Part shown: one piece after another, positions 16,322 to 24,820 of the stretch
How the letters are laid out: each line of letters starts with the position of its first letter
Position numbering within the stretch: the first letter of the stretch is position 1
Assembly (NCBI RefSeq): GCF_900163795.1
Contig: NZ_FWFD01000013.1
Coordinates: 124,001 to 188,000 of the forward strand
DNA length: 64,000 nt
Origin: Vagococcus fluvialis bH819
GTDB lineage: Bacteria > Bacillota > Bacilli > Lactobacillales > Vagococcaceae
Reading direction: 5' to 3'
Notes under the pieces: generated by a model
The model's database searches: none
What the model saw: the letters and a program-made list of their open reading frames with translations, nothing else
Told to the model about the DNA's origin: nothing
Made by a program: the position numbers and the translations under genes

Positions 16322-17857
16322 ATGAACTTCCCAGTCTTAAAAGCAAGCAGTTATGTTCTAGTTCATACACCGGATATGATTGAACACAATGGGACAACTC
16401 AAACAACAGAAAAAATAACTAATCCAGAGAGTGAATATCTAAGAACACTCTACGATAATATGAGAACTTATGATGAGGTAGTGAATTATGGACCTAATCA
16501 AACATTTATTGGTAATTTAAATTATAAAGAATTAAAAGAGATGGAGCAACCTTGGATAAATAATAAAACGATTGAAGGGCAAAGATATAGTGATAAAGGC
16601 GAGATTATGCCTGAACTAGAATTTTACGGCTTATTACAGATTTGTGATGTTTTTGAATTAGTTCATTTAGAAAAAGACTTTGCCAATGATGTAAGAGAAT
16701 CGTTATCTAATCATAAGTTATTTAAAGAAGATGTAGCCAAAATTAAAGAAGGTACAACTCAAGACTGGCTACAAGAGCAACTAAATGAGCATGAAGCAGA
16801 AGGCTTATACTATAACCAAAAATTAGTAGGCTGTGTGACTCGTGCCCATGAAATTGATGTGAATTTGAACGCTCATGTAATGTTGGAAAATCTTTCAGTT
16901 AAAGCAAGTGGCGTTTTAGCATTACGTCATTTATTAAATGAAAAAGGAATGAATCCAAGCGATATTGATTATGTGATTGAATGTAGCGAAGAAGCTTGTG
17001 GAGATATGAATCAACGTGGTGGAGGCAACTTTGCTAAGTCAATTGCTGAAATGTGTGGCTGTGTGAATGCGACTGGTAGTGATTTAAGAAGTTTTTGTGC
17101 TGCGCCAACACATGCACTTATTTCAGCCTCTTCCTTAGTTAAGGCTGAGATATTTAAAAATGTAGTGATTGTAGCTGGTGGGGCAATTGCGAAATTAGGG
17201 ATGAATGGTAAATCCCATGTAGCAAAAGGATTGCCTATTATAGAAGATGTTCTGGGAGGATTTGCGACACTTATTAGTGAGAACGACGGCATACATCCAA
17301 TTATTCGAACAGATTACGTGGGTCGTCATACTGTTTCTAGTGGCTCTAGCCCTCAAGCAGTGACGAGTGCTTTAATTGCGGACCCATTATTAAAAGCAGG
17401 TTTAACAGTTAAGGACGTAGATGTATATTCTGTTGAGATGCAAAATCCAGATATTACCAAACCAGCCGGAGCAGGGGACGTACCTTTAGCCAATCTAAAA
17501 ATGATTGGTGCAATCGGCGTTTTGAAGAAACAATTAGAGAAAAAAGATTTAATGACTTTTGTGAATGAAAAATCAATTCCAGGATGGGCACCAACTCAAG
17601 GACACATTCCTAGTGGTGTACCTTATCTAGGATTTGCTGTGGAAGATTTAACAACTGGCGATAAGAATAGAGCGATGATTGTTGGTAAAGGTTCTTTATT
17701 CTTAGGTCGTATGACTAATTTATTTGATGGTGTATCGATTATTATAGAAAGAAATACTGGTAAAATTAACACAGATAATGGATCGATGAAAGAAACAGTA
17801 AAATCTGAAATCGCAGAAGTCTTACGAGATTTTGCTAAAAAATTATCAGAGGATTAG
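16322..17857 (+). CDS. grdC: Glycine reductase component C beta subunit GrdC
   Basis: The protein has 511 residues, the family's usual length. The N-terminus MNFPVLKASSYVLVHTPDMI and a FabH-like thiolase-fold region (YVIECSEEACGDMNQRGGGNFAKS, FCAAPTHALISASSLV) are typical. Component C accepts the carboxymethyl group from GrdA and releases acetyl phosphate with inorganic phosphate, so glycine reduction conserves energy. GAAGGAG precedes ATG 16322. grdD follows after 11 bp. Confidence 0.93.
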   Translation: MNFPVLKASSYVLVHTPDMIEHNGTTQTTEKITNPESEYLRTLYDNMRTYDEVVNYGPNQTFIGNLNYKELKEMEQPWINNKTIEGQRYSDKGEIMPELEFYGLLQICDVFELVHLEKDFANDVRESLSNHKLFKEDVAKIKEGTTQDWLQEQLNEHEAEGLYYNQKLVGCVTRAHEIDVNLNAHVMLENLSVKASGVLALRHLLNEKGMNPSDIDYVIECSEEACGDMNQRGGGNFAKSIAEMCGCVNATGSDLRSFCAAPTHALISASSLVKAEIFKNVVIVAGGAIAKLGMNGKSHVAKGLPIIEDVLGGFATLISENDGIHPIIRTDYVGRHTVSSGSSPQAVTSALIADPLLKAGLTVKDVDVYSVEMQNPDITKPAGAGDVPLANLKMIGAIGVLKKQLEKKDLMTFVNEKSIPGWAPTQGHIPSGVPYLGFAVEDLTTGDKNRAMIVGKGSLFLGRMTNLFDGVSIIIERNTGKINTDNGSMKETVKSEIAEVLRDFAKKLSED

Positions 17858-17868
17858 AGGTGAAGTGA

Positions 17869-19026
17869 GTGTCTAGTTCAGTAAAAGAAGTTATGAGTGA
17901 AATTTTAGTAGAAATGGCTGAAAAATTAGAATCTGATCGCTATTACGATGATATCAAGATTGGCTTAACTATCGATGGTAGTGAACATGGTTCAGCTGTC
18001 ATGAAAGAAGCACTTAGACTCATTCAAAATAAAGCAATGTTTAAAATCGTATTAATTGGAACGAAAGTAGATTGGGCTGGAAATTTTGAGTATTATGAAA
18101 CGAAATGTGACGCCGATAATCATCAGAAAATGGAAGAGCTATTATCTAATGGAACTATTCAAGGGTGTGTAACACTTCACTATAATTTTCCAATAGGTGT
18201 TTCAACAGTTGGACGAGTGATTGTACCAAGTACAGGTAAAGAGATGTATATTGCCACCACAACTGGAACGACCAGTTCTAATCGCATCGAAGCCATGGTG
18301 AAAAATACAGTTAATGGTGTTATTGCAGCAAAAACATGTGGCATTAAAGAACCAACAGTTGGTATTTTAAATATTGATGGCGCTAATTCTGTGGAACGAG
18401 TGCTGAAAGAGTTAAAAACTAATGGCTATGATTTAACTTTCTCTAAAAGTCAGCGGGCAGATGGTACGATTACCATGAGAGGGAATGATCTGTTAATGGG
18501 AACGCCTGATGTAATGGTTTGTGATAGCTTAACAGGGAATCTTTTGATGAAAATTTTTTCAGCGTATCAAACAGGTGGTAACTATGAAGCAGTTGGTTAT
18601 GGTTATGGACCAGGTATAGGAGATAGTGAGATCCAAAATGTTTGTATTATATCAAGGGCAAGTGGTGCTCCTGTTATTGCTAATGCTCTTCAATATGCTT
18701 ACGAGCTTGCTAAAGGTCATTTAAAAGATGTGACTAAAAAAGAATACACACAAGCTAAAAAAGCACAGTTATTAGAGTTATGTGACGAATTGAGTCAAAA
18801 ACAGAAAAATCCTATTTCAGAAGAACAAGTGAGTATTCCTAAAAAAGAAATTGTCACAAAAGAGATTTCGGGAATTGATGTTCTTGATTTAGATGATGCG
18901 TTGATTGTTTTGTGGAAAGAAAACATCTATGCTGAAAGCGGTATGGGGTGTACAGGACCGATTATTCTTGTAAATGAAAAGAATATTGAAAAGGCGAAGA
19001 CGTTATTAGTGAAAAAATATTTATAA
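17869..19026 (+). CDS. grdD: Glycine reductase component C alpha subunit GrdD
   Basis: The protein has 385 residues from GTG 17869 (GAGGTGAAG just upstream). It resembles PlsX/phosphotransacetylase-like GrdD proteins: LTIDGSEHGSAVMKEAL, GTTSSNRIEAMVKNTVNG and the C-terminal GMGCTGPIILVNE, with the Cys near the end that is conserved in the family. It forms acetyl phosphate together with GrdC. It is the last gene of the operon; tandem terminators follow. Confidence 0.92.
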   Translation: MSSSVKEVMSEILVEMAEKLESDRYYDDIKIGLTIDGSEHGSAVMKEALRLIQNKAMFKIVLIGTKVDWAGNFEYYETKCDADNHQKMEELLSNGTIQGCVTLHYNFPIGVSTVGRVIVPSTGKEMYIATTTGTTSSNRIEAMVKNTVNGVIAAKTCGIKEPTVGILNIDGANSVERVLKELKTNGYDLTFSKSQRADGTITMRGNDLLMGTPDVMVCDSLTGNLLMKIFSAYQTGGNYEAVGYGYGPGIGDSEIQNVCIISRASGAPVIANALQYAYELAKGHLKDVTKKEYTQAKKAQLLELCDELSQKQKNPISEEQVSIPKKEIVTKEISGIDVLDLDDALIVLWKENIYAESGMGCTGPIILVNEKNIEKAKTLLVKKYL

Positions 19027-19072
19027 ATATTCCTCTTTTGATTCAATAATGAAGAAAACATTTTAAATTAGA

Positions 19073-19113
19073 GAACTTATCAAAGTTTATGATGAAAATC
19101 ATTTGATGAGTTC
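19073..19113 (+). terminator. First hairpin after grdD
   Basis: GAACTTATCAAA (19073-19084) pairs with TTTGATGAGTTC (19102-19113) with one G-T wobble, followed by a T-rich stretch. It is the first of two closely spaced stem-loops. Confidence 0.65.
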
Positions 19114-19125
19114 TTCCATTTTTAT

Positions 19126-19192
19126 ACAATAAAAACGAGATAAAATGTATGGAAAACATGACATTTCATCTCGTTTTATTGTATCAAAGGTT
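19126..19192. terminator. Strong, probably bidirectional terminator
   Basis: Arms of about 22 bp (ACAATA plus AAAACGAGAT, then AAATGT, against their complement at about 19169-19192) pair with one mismatch and one bulge. A-rich and T-rich flanks suit both directions. It insulates the grd operon from the recombinase/pilus region. Confidence 0.8.
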
Positions 19193-19302
19193 GATGTTTA
19201 GCTAAAGTTAGTGGATAATAGTATATAATACTTTTAAATGTTAAAAAAACAATTAAAAGAACAGGAAAATCAATATATATGTGTACTATAAAAGATGGTT
19301 GT

Positions 19303-19327
19303 TTCTTGGAATATCTTATTCCAAGAA
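19303..19327 (+). repeat. 25-bp near-palindrome, left copy (TCT centre)
   Basis: TTCTTGGAATA and TATTCCAAGAA arms flank the central trinucleotide TCT. The copy at 20820-20844 has the same arms but AGA in the centre, so the two are exact reverse complements of each other, i.e. an inverted pair flanking the recombinase gene. Upstream (19193-19302) is AT-rich with a possible -10 (TATAAT, 19224-19229) but no gene. Confidence 0.85.
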
Positions 19328-19472
19328 AATAAACAAAAATCAATCCCTATTATGGATAATATACAATACAAAAATTTTTTTATCAACTAAATATGTATTT
19401 TTTATAAAAAATACATAACTATTTAATTGATATATGTTTAATAAACCTATGTTTGTGGTTGATAATCATAAT

Positions 19473-19501
19473 AATTATTGATTTTTGGTGAAAGCCGTCA
19501 A
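19473..19501 (-). promoter_or_regulatory. Candidate leftward promoter inside the recombinase segment
   Basis: On the minus strand TTGACG (19501-19496) is followed after 17 bp by ATAATT (19478-19473). It would read leftward across the left 25-bp site towards the terminator at 19126-19192. After inversion it would point into the pilus operon. The -10 match is moderate. A Fur-like sequence (GATAATCATAATAATTATT, 19460-19478) overlaps. Confidence 0.3.
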
Positions 19502-19515
19502 GAAAGCCGTCAAAT
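19494..19515 (+). repeat. CCGTCAA tandem repeat, copy A
   Basis: GCCGTCAA is followed after 4 nt by GCCGTCAAAT. A related pair with 3-nt spacing occurs in the same orientation at 20759-20779, after the recombinase gene. These could be arm-type binding sites for the recombinase N-terminal domain. Confidence 0.6.
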
Positions 19516-19538
19516 TTTATAAAAAAAGGATATTTTAT

Positions 19539-20672
19539 ATGTCAAGACGAGGGGAAAATATTTATAAAAGAAAAGATGGTAGATGGGAAGGTCGTTATAA
19601 AAAAGGAAGAAAAGATAATGGCAAATTAAAATACGGATATGTTTATGGTAAAACATATAAAGAAACAAAAATAAAATTAAATGAACTAAAATATAATTAT
19701 CAAAAAAATAATTATCAAAAAGATTATTATTATGGTACAGTCGAGAATTGGCTATCTTTATGGATGCTAGAAAATGTAGAGAACAGAGTTAAGTTATCAA
19801 CTTATGCAAGTTATCAGTATAAATTAAATAGATATATAATTCCTTATATTGGTACAAAAGAATTACTTGATTTAACAACAAATGATATTGAAAATTTAAT
19901 TAAAGTTTTAGAAAAAAAAGAGTTATCAGCTAGTACAATTAATGTAAGTATTGGGATTGTCAAAAAGAGTCTTAAACACGCATTTAATAATAATTATATT
20001 CCTAAAGATATTAGTTTGAATATTAGAAGTTTGAGCAACAAAATTAAAAAAATAAGGGCACTTTCAATGAGTGAACAAAAATTATTAGAAACCATAGCAA
20101 ATCATGATGAACATGGACTACCATGCTTAATTGCGTTATATACAGGATTAAGAATTGGTGAAATTTCAGGTTTGAAATGGTCGAATATTGATTTTGAAAA
20201 AAACATTATAAAAGTTCAATATACTTATCAAAGAGTACCTATTATGGGACTTGGTAGTAAATCAAAACTAGTCTTAAGTGATACTAAAACAATTGGCTCA
20301 AATCGTATTGTACCTATAGGAAAAGATACTAAAAAAAGATTACTAAAATGGTTCAAAATAAAAGGACATCAAAAATTTGTTTTTGAAGTTAATGGTCGAC
20401 CAGTGGAGCCAAGATTACTAGGATATCGCTTTAAAAGAATGATTGATAATACAGAATTGAAAAATGTTCATTTCCATCAACTCAGACATACTTTTGCAAC
20501 GAGATGTTTAGAGGCTCAAGAAAATATAAGTGTTATCTCTTCTATTTTGGGGCATCAGTCAGTGAAAATGACGTTAGATATTTATACTGATGCTTTGGTT
20601 GGACAAAAGAGAATAATGATCCATCAAATGGAAAAAAGACAAATGGAATACTATGAAAAAAAGATTATTTGA
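19539..20672 (+). CDS. Tyrosine recombinase / integrase (Tn916/phage type)
   Basis: The protein has 377 residues from ATG 19539, with AAAAGGA 8 nt upstream; an in-frame TTG at 19485 would extend through the CCGTCAA repeats. A small arm-binding N-terminal domain (ENIYKRKDGRWEGRYKKG) and a SAM-like core-binding domain lead to the catalytic domain. Its residues are Arg205 (TGLRIGE), His313-x-x-Arg316 (HQLRHTF), a His in GHQS and the nucleophile Tyr349 (DIYTDAL). No phage, excisionase or mobility gene lies nearby. It is flanked by an inverted pair of 25-bp sites and precedes the pilus operon, which suggests a DNA-inverting role. Confidence 0.88.
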   Translation: MSRRGENIYKRKDGRWEGRYKKGRKDNGKLKYGYVYGKTYKETKIKLNELKYNYQKNNYQKDYYYGTVENWLSLWMLENVENRVKLSTYASYQYKLNRYIIPYIGTKELLDLTTNDIENLIKVLEKKELSASTINVSIGIVKKSLKHAFNNNYIPKDISLNIRSLSNKIKKIRALSMSEQKLLETIANHDEHGLPCLIALYTGLRIGEISGLKWSNIDFEKNIIKVQYTYQRVPIMGLGSKSKLVLSDTKTIGSNRIVPIGKDTKKRLLKWFKIKGHQKFVFEVNGRPVEPRLLGYRFKRMIDNTELKNVHFHQLRHTFATRCLEAQENISVISSILGHQSVKMTLDIYTDALVGQKRIMIHQMEKRQMEYYEKKII

Positions 20673-20711
20673 TCTATTTAAATTGAAATATAGAATCAAT
20701 AAAAATAAAAA

Positions 20712-20757
20712 AACAATGCAAAATTAAACTTATTTTGCGTTGTTTTTTTATTTTTTA
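20712..20757 (+). terminator. Terminator after the recombinase
   Basis: AACAATGCAAAAT (20712-20724) pairs with ATTTTGCGTTGTT (20732-20744) with one wobble, followed by a long T run. Confidence 0.88.
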
Positions 20758-20758
20758 A

Positions 20759-20779
20759 GCCGTCAACTGACCGTCAAAT
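20759..20779 (+). repeat. CCGTCAA tandem repeat, copy B
   Basis: GCCGTCAA, CTG, ACCGTCAAAT: the same orientation as copy A at 19494 but with one base less between the units. Confidence 0.6.
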
Positions 20780-20819
20780 AGATTAATATATGTGATTAAG
20801 TCTTTGTTAAACAAGTGAT

Positions 20820-20844
20820 TTCTTGGAATAAGATATTCCAAGAA
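20820..20844 (-). repeat. 25-bp near-palindrome, right copy (AGA centre)
   Basis: Exact reverse complement of 19303-19327. It lies 180 bp upstream of the first pilus gene. The interval to that gene (20845-21010) holds no ORF; a possible promoter is TTGGAA inside the palindrome, 16 bp, GATAGT. Confidence 0.85.
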
Positions 20845-21024
20845 GATAGTCTTCACAGACTACTAAAAGATAATATCAAAAAAATATGAATTTTTATCGA
20901 TTTTTTGAAAAAAATTTAGTAGCAATCCTAAAAAAAGAAAGGAGGAAAAAAATTATTAAATTTCAATTTGTGATTCAATAATTGAAGAGAGAGTTAAAGA
21001 AGATCTAAAGAAAGGAGGATGACA

Positions 21025-24000
21025 TTGGCTAATAAAAGAATTAATTGGATGATCTTTCTTGTTATTTTTTTAACAATCACTACTCAATTTTTTGGAATCA
21101 AAAAAGTTAATGCTGTGAATAGTACTAGAGAAAATCAACAAACAATTGAAAGTCCCGAATTATATATGGAAACGAATGTTGAAAAAGTTAATGATCAGTA
21201 TACTTGGCATGTGTTTTTCAATAAAAAGAAGCAAGAAAAATCAAACGAATATCAAATGAAATTCAAAATAAAATCAGATGGAGAACACGTTGAATATAAT
21301 TCTGAACTACATTTTGATAGCAATTTTTATAAAGGTGATTTGAGTTTAATAGAAGTGAATAGTAGTGAGCCGGATGGTTCAGTTGATTTTATTACTGATA
21401 ATCCCAATATCAGTATTGAAATTCAAATGGACCATAAAAATATCGAAAGCGAAAGCATAAATAAAGATATTCTAAAAAAAAACATTGAAGGTCCACACTA
21501 CTTAACCTTTAATGACATTGATAATATAAAGGAACAGATTACGTTTCAAAAAGAAAACAAAAAAACAAACAAAATGGAAATAAATAATTTGAGAACTATT
21601 CAGGACCCCTTTGAGTATCAAAATAATCAATTAGGTAATTATATCAATCACTCTACGAACCAATATATTGGTGGTTTAACTAATCAACAATTAATTAATT
21701 TTAATTTTGGATTTGAAAATACTGAAGGTAATCAAAAAGTAACTAATGTCATAAATAAGGGGACTGGCTTTGATCGAGGCTATCACGACTACGGTAACGC
21801 GCTATTAAAAAAAACAGTGATGCCTTCTAATGAAGAAAATCAATTTAAGATTCAGTTAGATCTTCTAAGTGGCGTCGAAATAGAAAAAAAACCGCTTGAT
21901 ATTGTCTTAGTTTTAGATAAATCTTCTAGTATGAAAAATAATAATCGAAATAATAATATGATCGCTGCTGTAGAGGAATTTACAAAAGAACTATTTGAAG
22001 AAAAAGACGGCGATAATATCCGCGTTGCATTAGCGAACTACTGGGGAATGCCGGAGAGCGAACGAGGAACTACAAAAGAAATTCAATCTGAAGTATCCAA
22101 ATTTAAAAATGGAGCTTTTAGTTCCGATCCAAAAGAAATAAATTCGAGTAAGGTTTTAACAAGGGATCCAGTATCTGGGACACCGATAACAATGGGCTTG
22201 AAAGCTGGATCGGATGTTCTATACAATACTGATTTTGATTATGGAGCAAGACCGGAAGCAGAAAAAATTATGGTCGTTTTAACAGATGGTGCTCCTTATA
22301 CTGCAATTAAGGAAAAAAGAAATGATCATAAAGTTCAAGTTAATGAGAAGAGTAAAGACCACTATGTTTTAACTTATTCTCAAAAAAGCTATGAAAATAA
22401 AGATCGATTTTATGAAAATAAGGGCAGCCAAGAAGTAGCCGATGCAACAGTACATTATTCGAATAAATTAAAATCTGATTATCCAGATATCAGTGTTTAC
22501 TCAATTGGATTTGGTATAAAAGGTGTAACCAATGCTATCAATACGATGGAAAGAATTGCTTCTAGCGCGGATAAATTTTATTTAGCAGACGATGGGACCA
22601 GCGAAATTGTAGAAGTATTTAAAGATATTGCAATTTCTTTTACTAGGCCTTTGTTAAATGCAGAAGTCATTGATCCAATGAGTCAATATGTTGACTACAA
22701 AGGAAATTTAAAGTCTTATGCCTTAATGGTAAAAGATGGAGATATTAAAGTTATTTCTCCCAATGCAGCTAACTTCCCAAAATATGCTAAAAATATAATA
22801 ACTGAAGAAAATGATTCAGAACTTCATTTATCCAATATTACGATGGGAAATTCATTGAAACAATTAGATGGGTATCGTATCGAATATGAAGTTGAGTTGA
22901 AGCCAGAGTATAAAGACGGGAAATTTTACCCAACAAATGGGTCAACTTATGTTTTTAATAAGAGAAAAGATTATTATCACTATGCTGTGCCTTCAATAAA
23001 ACATCCAGTTTCTCAAATGAGTATTCCGTTTGAAAAAAAATGGATAGATGGCGAAAATCAGTGGAATTTAAGAAAAGATATAAGTTTTCAGCTCCAAAGA
23101 AAAAATAATCAAGGTATTTGGACAGATGTTCCAGGACAATTGAAGAACATAAAAAAAGAGTCCAGTGGTGAAAATCTAAAAGGGCAATTTGAAAAGGTAC
23201 CTATTGAAGAATTCGGAAAATTAATTTCTTACAGAATTATTGAAATATCGGATGGCAAGCAACATGTTTATGGCTATTCTAATCCCAAGATATCAAAAGA
23301 TAGTGTAGACGGAAGTATGAAGGATAAAAATATAGTAATCACTAATAAATTATTAACAACAGATTTAATGCTAGAAAAAGTAAATGAAGCTAATCAAGTA
23401 ATTCCAGGTGTTGAATTTACTTTATTTAGGAAAAATCCAGAAGAACAATTGATAGATAAAATAACTTCTGATCAGCAAGGAAAAATAAATTTTTTGAATC
23501 TCCCGGTAGGAAATTATGTATTAAAAGAGACAAAACCAGCCTTAGGATATAAGAAGCATAAAGAAATCACTTTCGAAATAGTCGAAAAAGAAATGAATAA
23601 GCTTAGTATTGAAGGATTACCAAAAGATAACAAAATAGTAAATGAGTTAGAAGATTTTAATTTAACTGTTGAAAAAATAGACAATTTCAATAGACCAGTT
23701 TCCAATGTCATATTCAAATTATCAGGTAAAAATTTTTTAGGTGAGTCTTATGAAGTTGAAAAAGAATCTGATAACCCAAATAGTAATATTTTTACTTTTA
23801 AAAATTTAAGGCCTGGAAATTATCAATTGGAAGAAACATTAAGTCCAAATGAGTATGTAGGTTTAGAAAAACCGATTAGTGTAGTAATAACTAAAGAAGG
23901 GATTGTAACTGTAGATGGAGAAGAACAATCTAAAGTTATAACAGAGATGGGGAACAATATATCGATTCAAGTAGTGAATCAAAGAAAAGGTATATTACCA

Positions 24001-24117
24001 CATACAGGTGGAACTAAAAACCCAATTCGTAGAAATTTAATATACGCTATTTCATTACTAGTTTTAATTTTGGGAGTTTTTTATTTGTATTATAATCGAA
24101 AGGAGAAGTTAGTATGA
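21025..24117 (+). CDS. Pilus tip adhesin: vWA domain, Cna-B repeats, LPHTG anchor
   Basis: The protein has 1030 residues from TTG 21025 (AAAGGAGG 6 nt upstream; the ATG at 21019 touches it). A signal peptide occupies about residues 1-30. A von Willebrand A domain has the MIDAS motif DKSSS (298-302) and the later TDGAP. Two or three Cna-B/SpaA domains follow (PGVEFTLFRK; GNYVLKETKPALGYKKH; GNYQLEETLSP), able to form isopeptide bonds. It ends with LPHTG (991-995), a hydrophobic helix and a basic tail. The order of domains matches Gram-positive pilus tip proteins such as RrgA or EbpA. It binds host or environmental ligands at the pilus tip. Confidence 0.92.
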   Translation: MANKRINWMIFLVIFLTITTQFFGIKKVNAVNSTRENQQTIESPELYMETNVEKVNDQYTWHVFFNKKKQEKSNEYQMKFKIKSDGEHVEYNSELHFDSNFYKGDLSLIEVNSSEPDGSVDFITDNPNISIEIQMDHKNIESESINKDILKKNIEGPHYLTFNDIDNIKEQITFQKENKKTNKMEINNLRTIQDPFEYQNNQLGNYINHSTNQYIGGLTNQQLINFNFGFENTEGNQKVTNVINKGTGFDRGYHDYGNALLKKTVMPSNEENQFKIQLDLLSGVEIEKKPLDIVLVLDKSSSMKNNNRNNNMIAAVEEFTKELFEEKDGDNIRVALANYWGMPESERGTTKEIQSEVSKFKNGAFSSDPKEINSSKVLTRDPVSGTPITMGLKAGSDVLYNTDFDYGARPEAEKIMVVLTDGAPYTAIKEKRNDHKVQVNEKSKDHYVLTYSQKSYENKDRFYENKGSQEVADATVHYSNKLKSDYPDISVYSIGFGIKGVTNAINTMERIASSADKFYLADDGTSEIVEVFKDIAISFTRPLLNAEVIDPMSQYVDYKGNLKSYALMVKDGDIKVISPNAANFPKYAKNIITEENDSELHLSNITMGNSLKQLDGYRIEYEVELKPEYKDGKFYPTNGSTYVFNKRKDYYHYAVPSIKHPVSQMSIPFEKKWIDGENQWNLRKDISFQLQRKNNQGIWTDVPGQLKNIKKESSGENLKGQFEKVPIEEFGKLISYRIIEISDGKQHVYGYSNPKISKDSVDGSMKDKNIVITNKLLTTDLMLEKVNEANQVIPGVEFTLFRKNPEEQLIDKITSDQQGKINFLNLPVGNYVLKETKPALGYKKHKEITFEIVEKEMNKLSIEGLPKDNKIVNELEDFNLTVEKIDNFNRPVSNVIFKLSGKNFLGESYEVEKESDNPNSNIFTFKNLRPGNYQLEETLSPNEYVGLEKPISVVITKEGIVTVDGEEQSKVITEMGNNISIQVVNQRKGILPHTGGTKNPIRRNLIYAISLLVLILGVFYLYYNRKEKLV

Positions 24118-24791
24118 AAATAAAAAAAAGATATTTTTTATTAATAATATTAGTTCTTTCTTTCACAATAGGTTTTTCAAATAAAAAAAATAGTTATGCA
24201 GAAAATAATTCCTCCAAAATACAATTTATCTTGCATAAGTCGACCTCTCAAGAAGAAAAAAATGAAATACAGCAAAAATTAGATGATATTAGTTTTGAGG
24301 TTTATGATGTAACACTATACGTAGAAAAGCAAAATAATAAAGAAAAAACGATGAGTCGTGTAATGAATATGCCAAAAGAGCAAATTCAAAAAGAAATATT
24401 AAGTGAAGCGAAGTTTATTAGAGAAATTAGAGCAGATGAATTTGCTGGTGAAACAGGTGTTGCAGAACTATCTTTGTCAAATACGTTTGATGGACAGTCT
24501 ATTTTATTTATTGAAAAAGGGAATCGAAAAATAAAATATTATCAAACAATGTTAGTTATACTACCAGTTGAGAATCCAGTAAAAGCCAATGAGTATCTTT
24601 CGACAATACACTTGTATCCTAAAAAAGTAAACGATGAAAAAGAAAAATTAAAAGAAAAAGATCCACCGACTTTAAAGAAAAACCATAAGAATCTCCCAAA
24701 AACTGGTGAAGAAAAATCAGTTTTTGTATTTTTAGGATTTTTATTAATGTCGTCTTCATTTTATTTTAAAATGAAAAAACAAAGTAATTAA
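24114..24791 (+). CDS. Small LPKTG pilin, likely basal/anchor subunit
   Basis: The protein has 225 residues and overlaps the tip gene by 4 bp (ATGA). A signal peptide (about 1-30, ending near SYAEN) leads to one Ig-like pilin domain with the YPK pilin motif (IHLYPKKV). A sorting signal LPKTG (194-198), helix and basic end follow. The size and single domain suggest the basal pilin that links the fibre to peptidoglycan; a minor shaft pilin is the alternative. The family is recognised from architecture and operon rather than specific residues. Confidence 0.8.
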   Translation: MKIKKRYFLLIILVLSFTIGFSNKKNSYAENNSSKIQFILHKSTSQEEKNEIQQKLDDISFEVYDVTLYVEKQNNKEKTMSRVMNMPKEQIQKEILSEAKFIREIRADEFAGETGVAELSLSNTFDGQSILFIEKGNRKIKYYQTMLVILPVENPVKANEYLSTIHLYPKKVNDEKEKLKEKDPPTLKKNHKNLPKTGEEKSVFVFLGFLLMSSSFYFKMKKQSN

Positions 24792-24820
24792 AAAAGTATC
24801 GGAAAGTTGAGGAATATGAA

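Noticed and set aside
19303-20844. Integrative element with attL/attR
   Set aside because: Attachment sites of an integrated element should be in direct orientation. The 25-bp copies are inverted and there is no cargo, excisionase or tRNA target.
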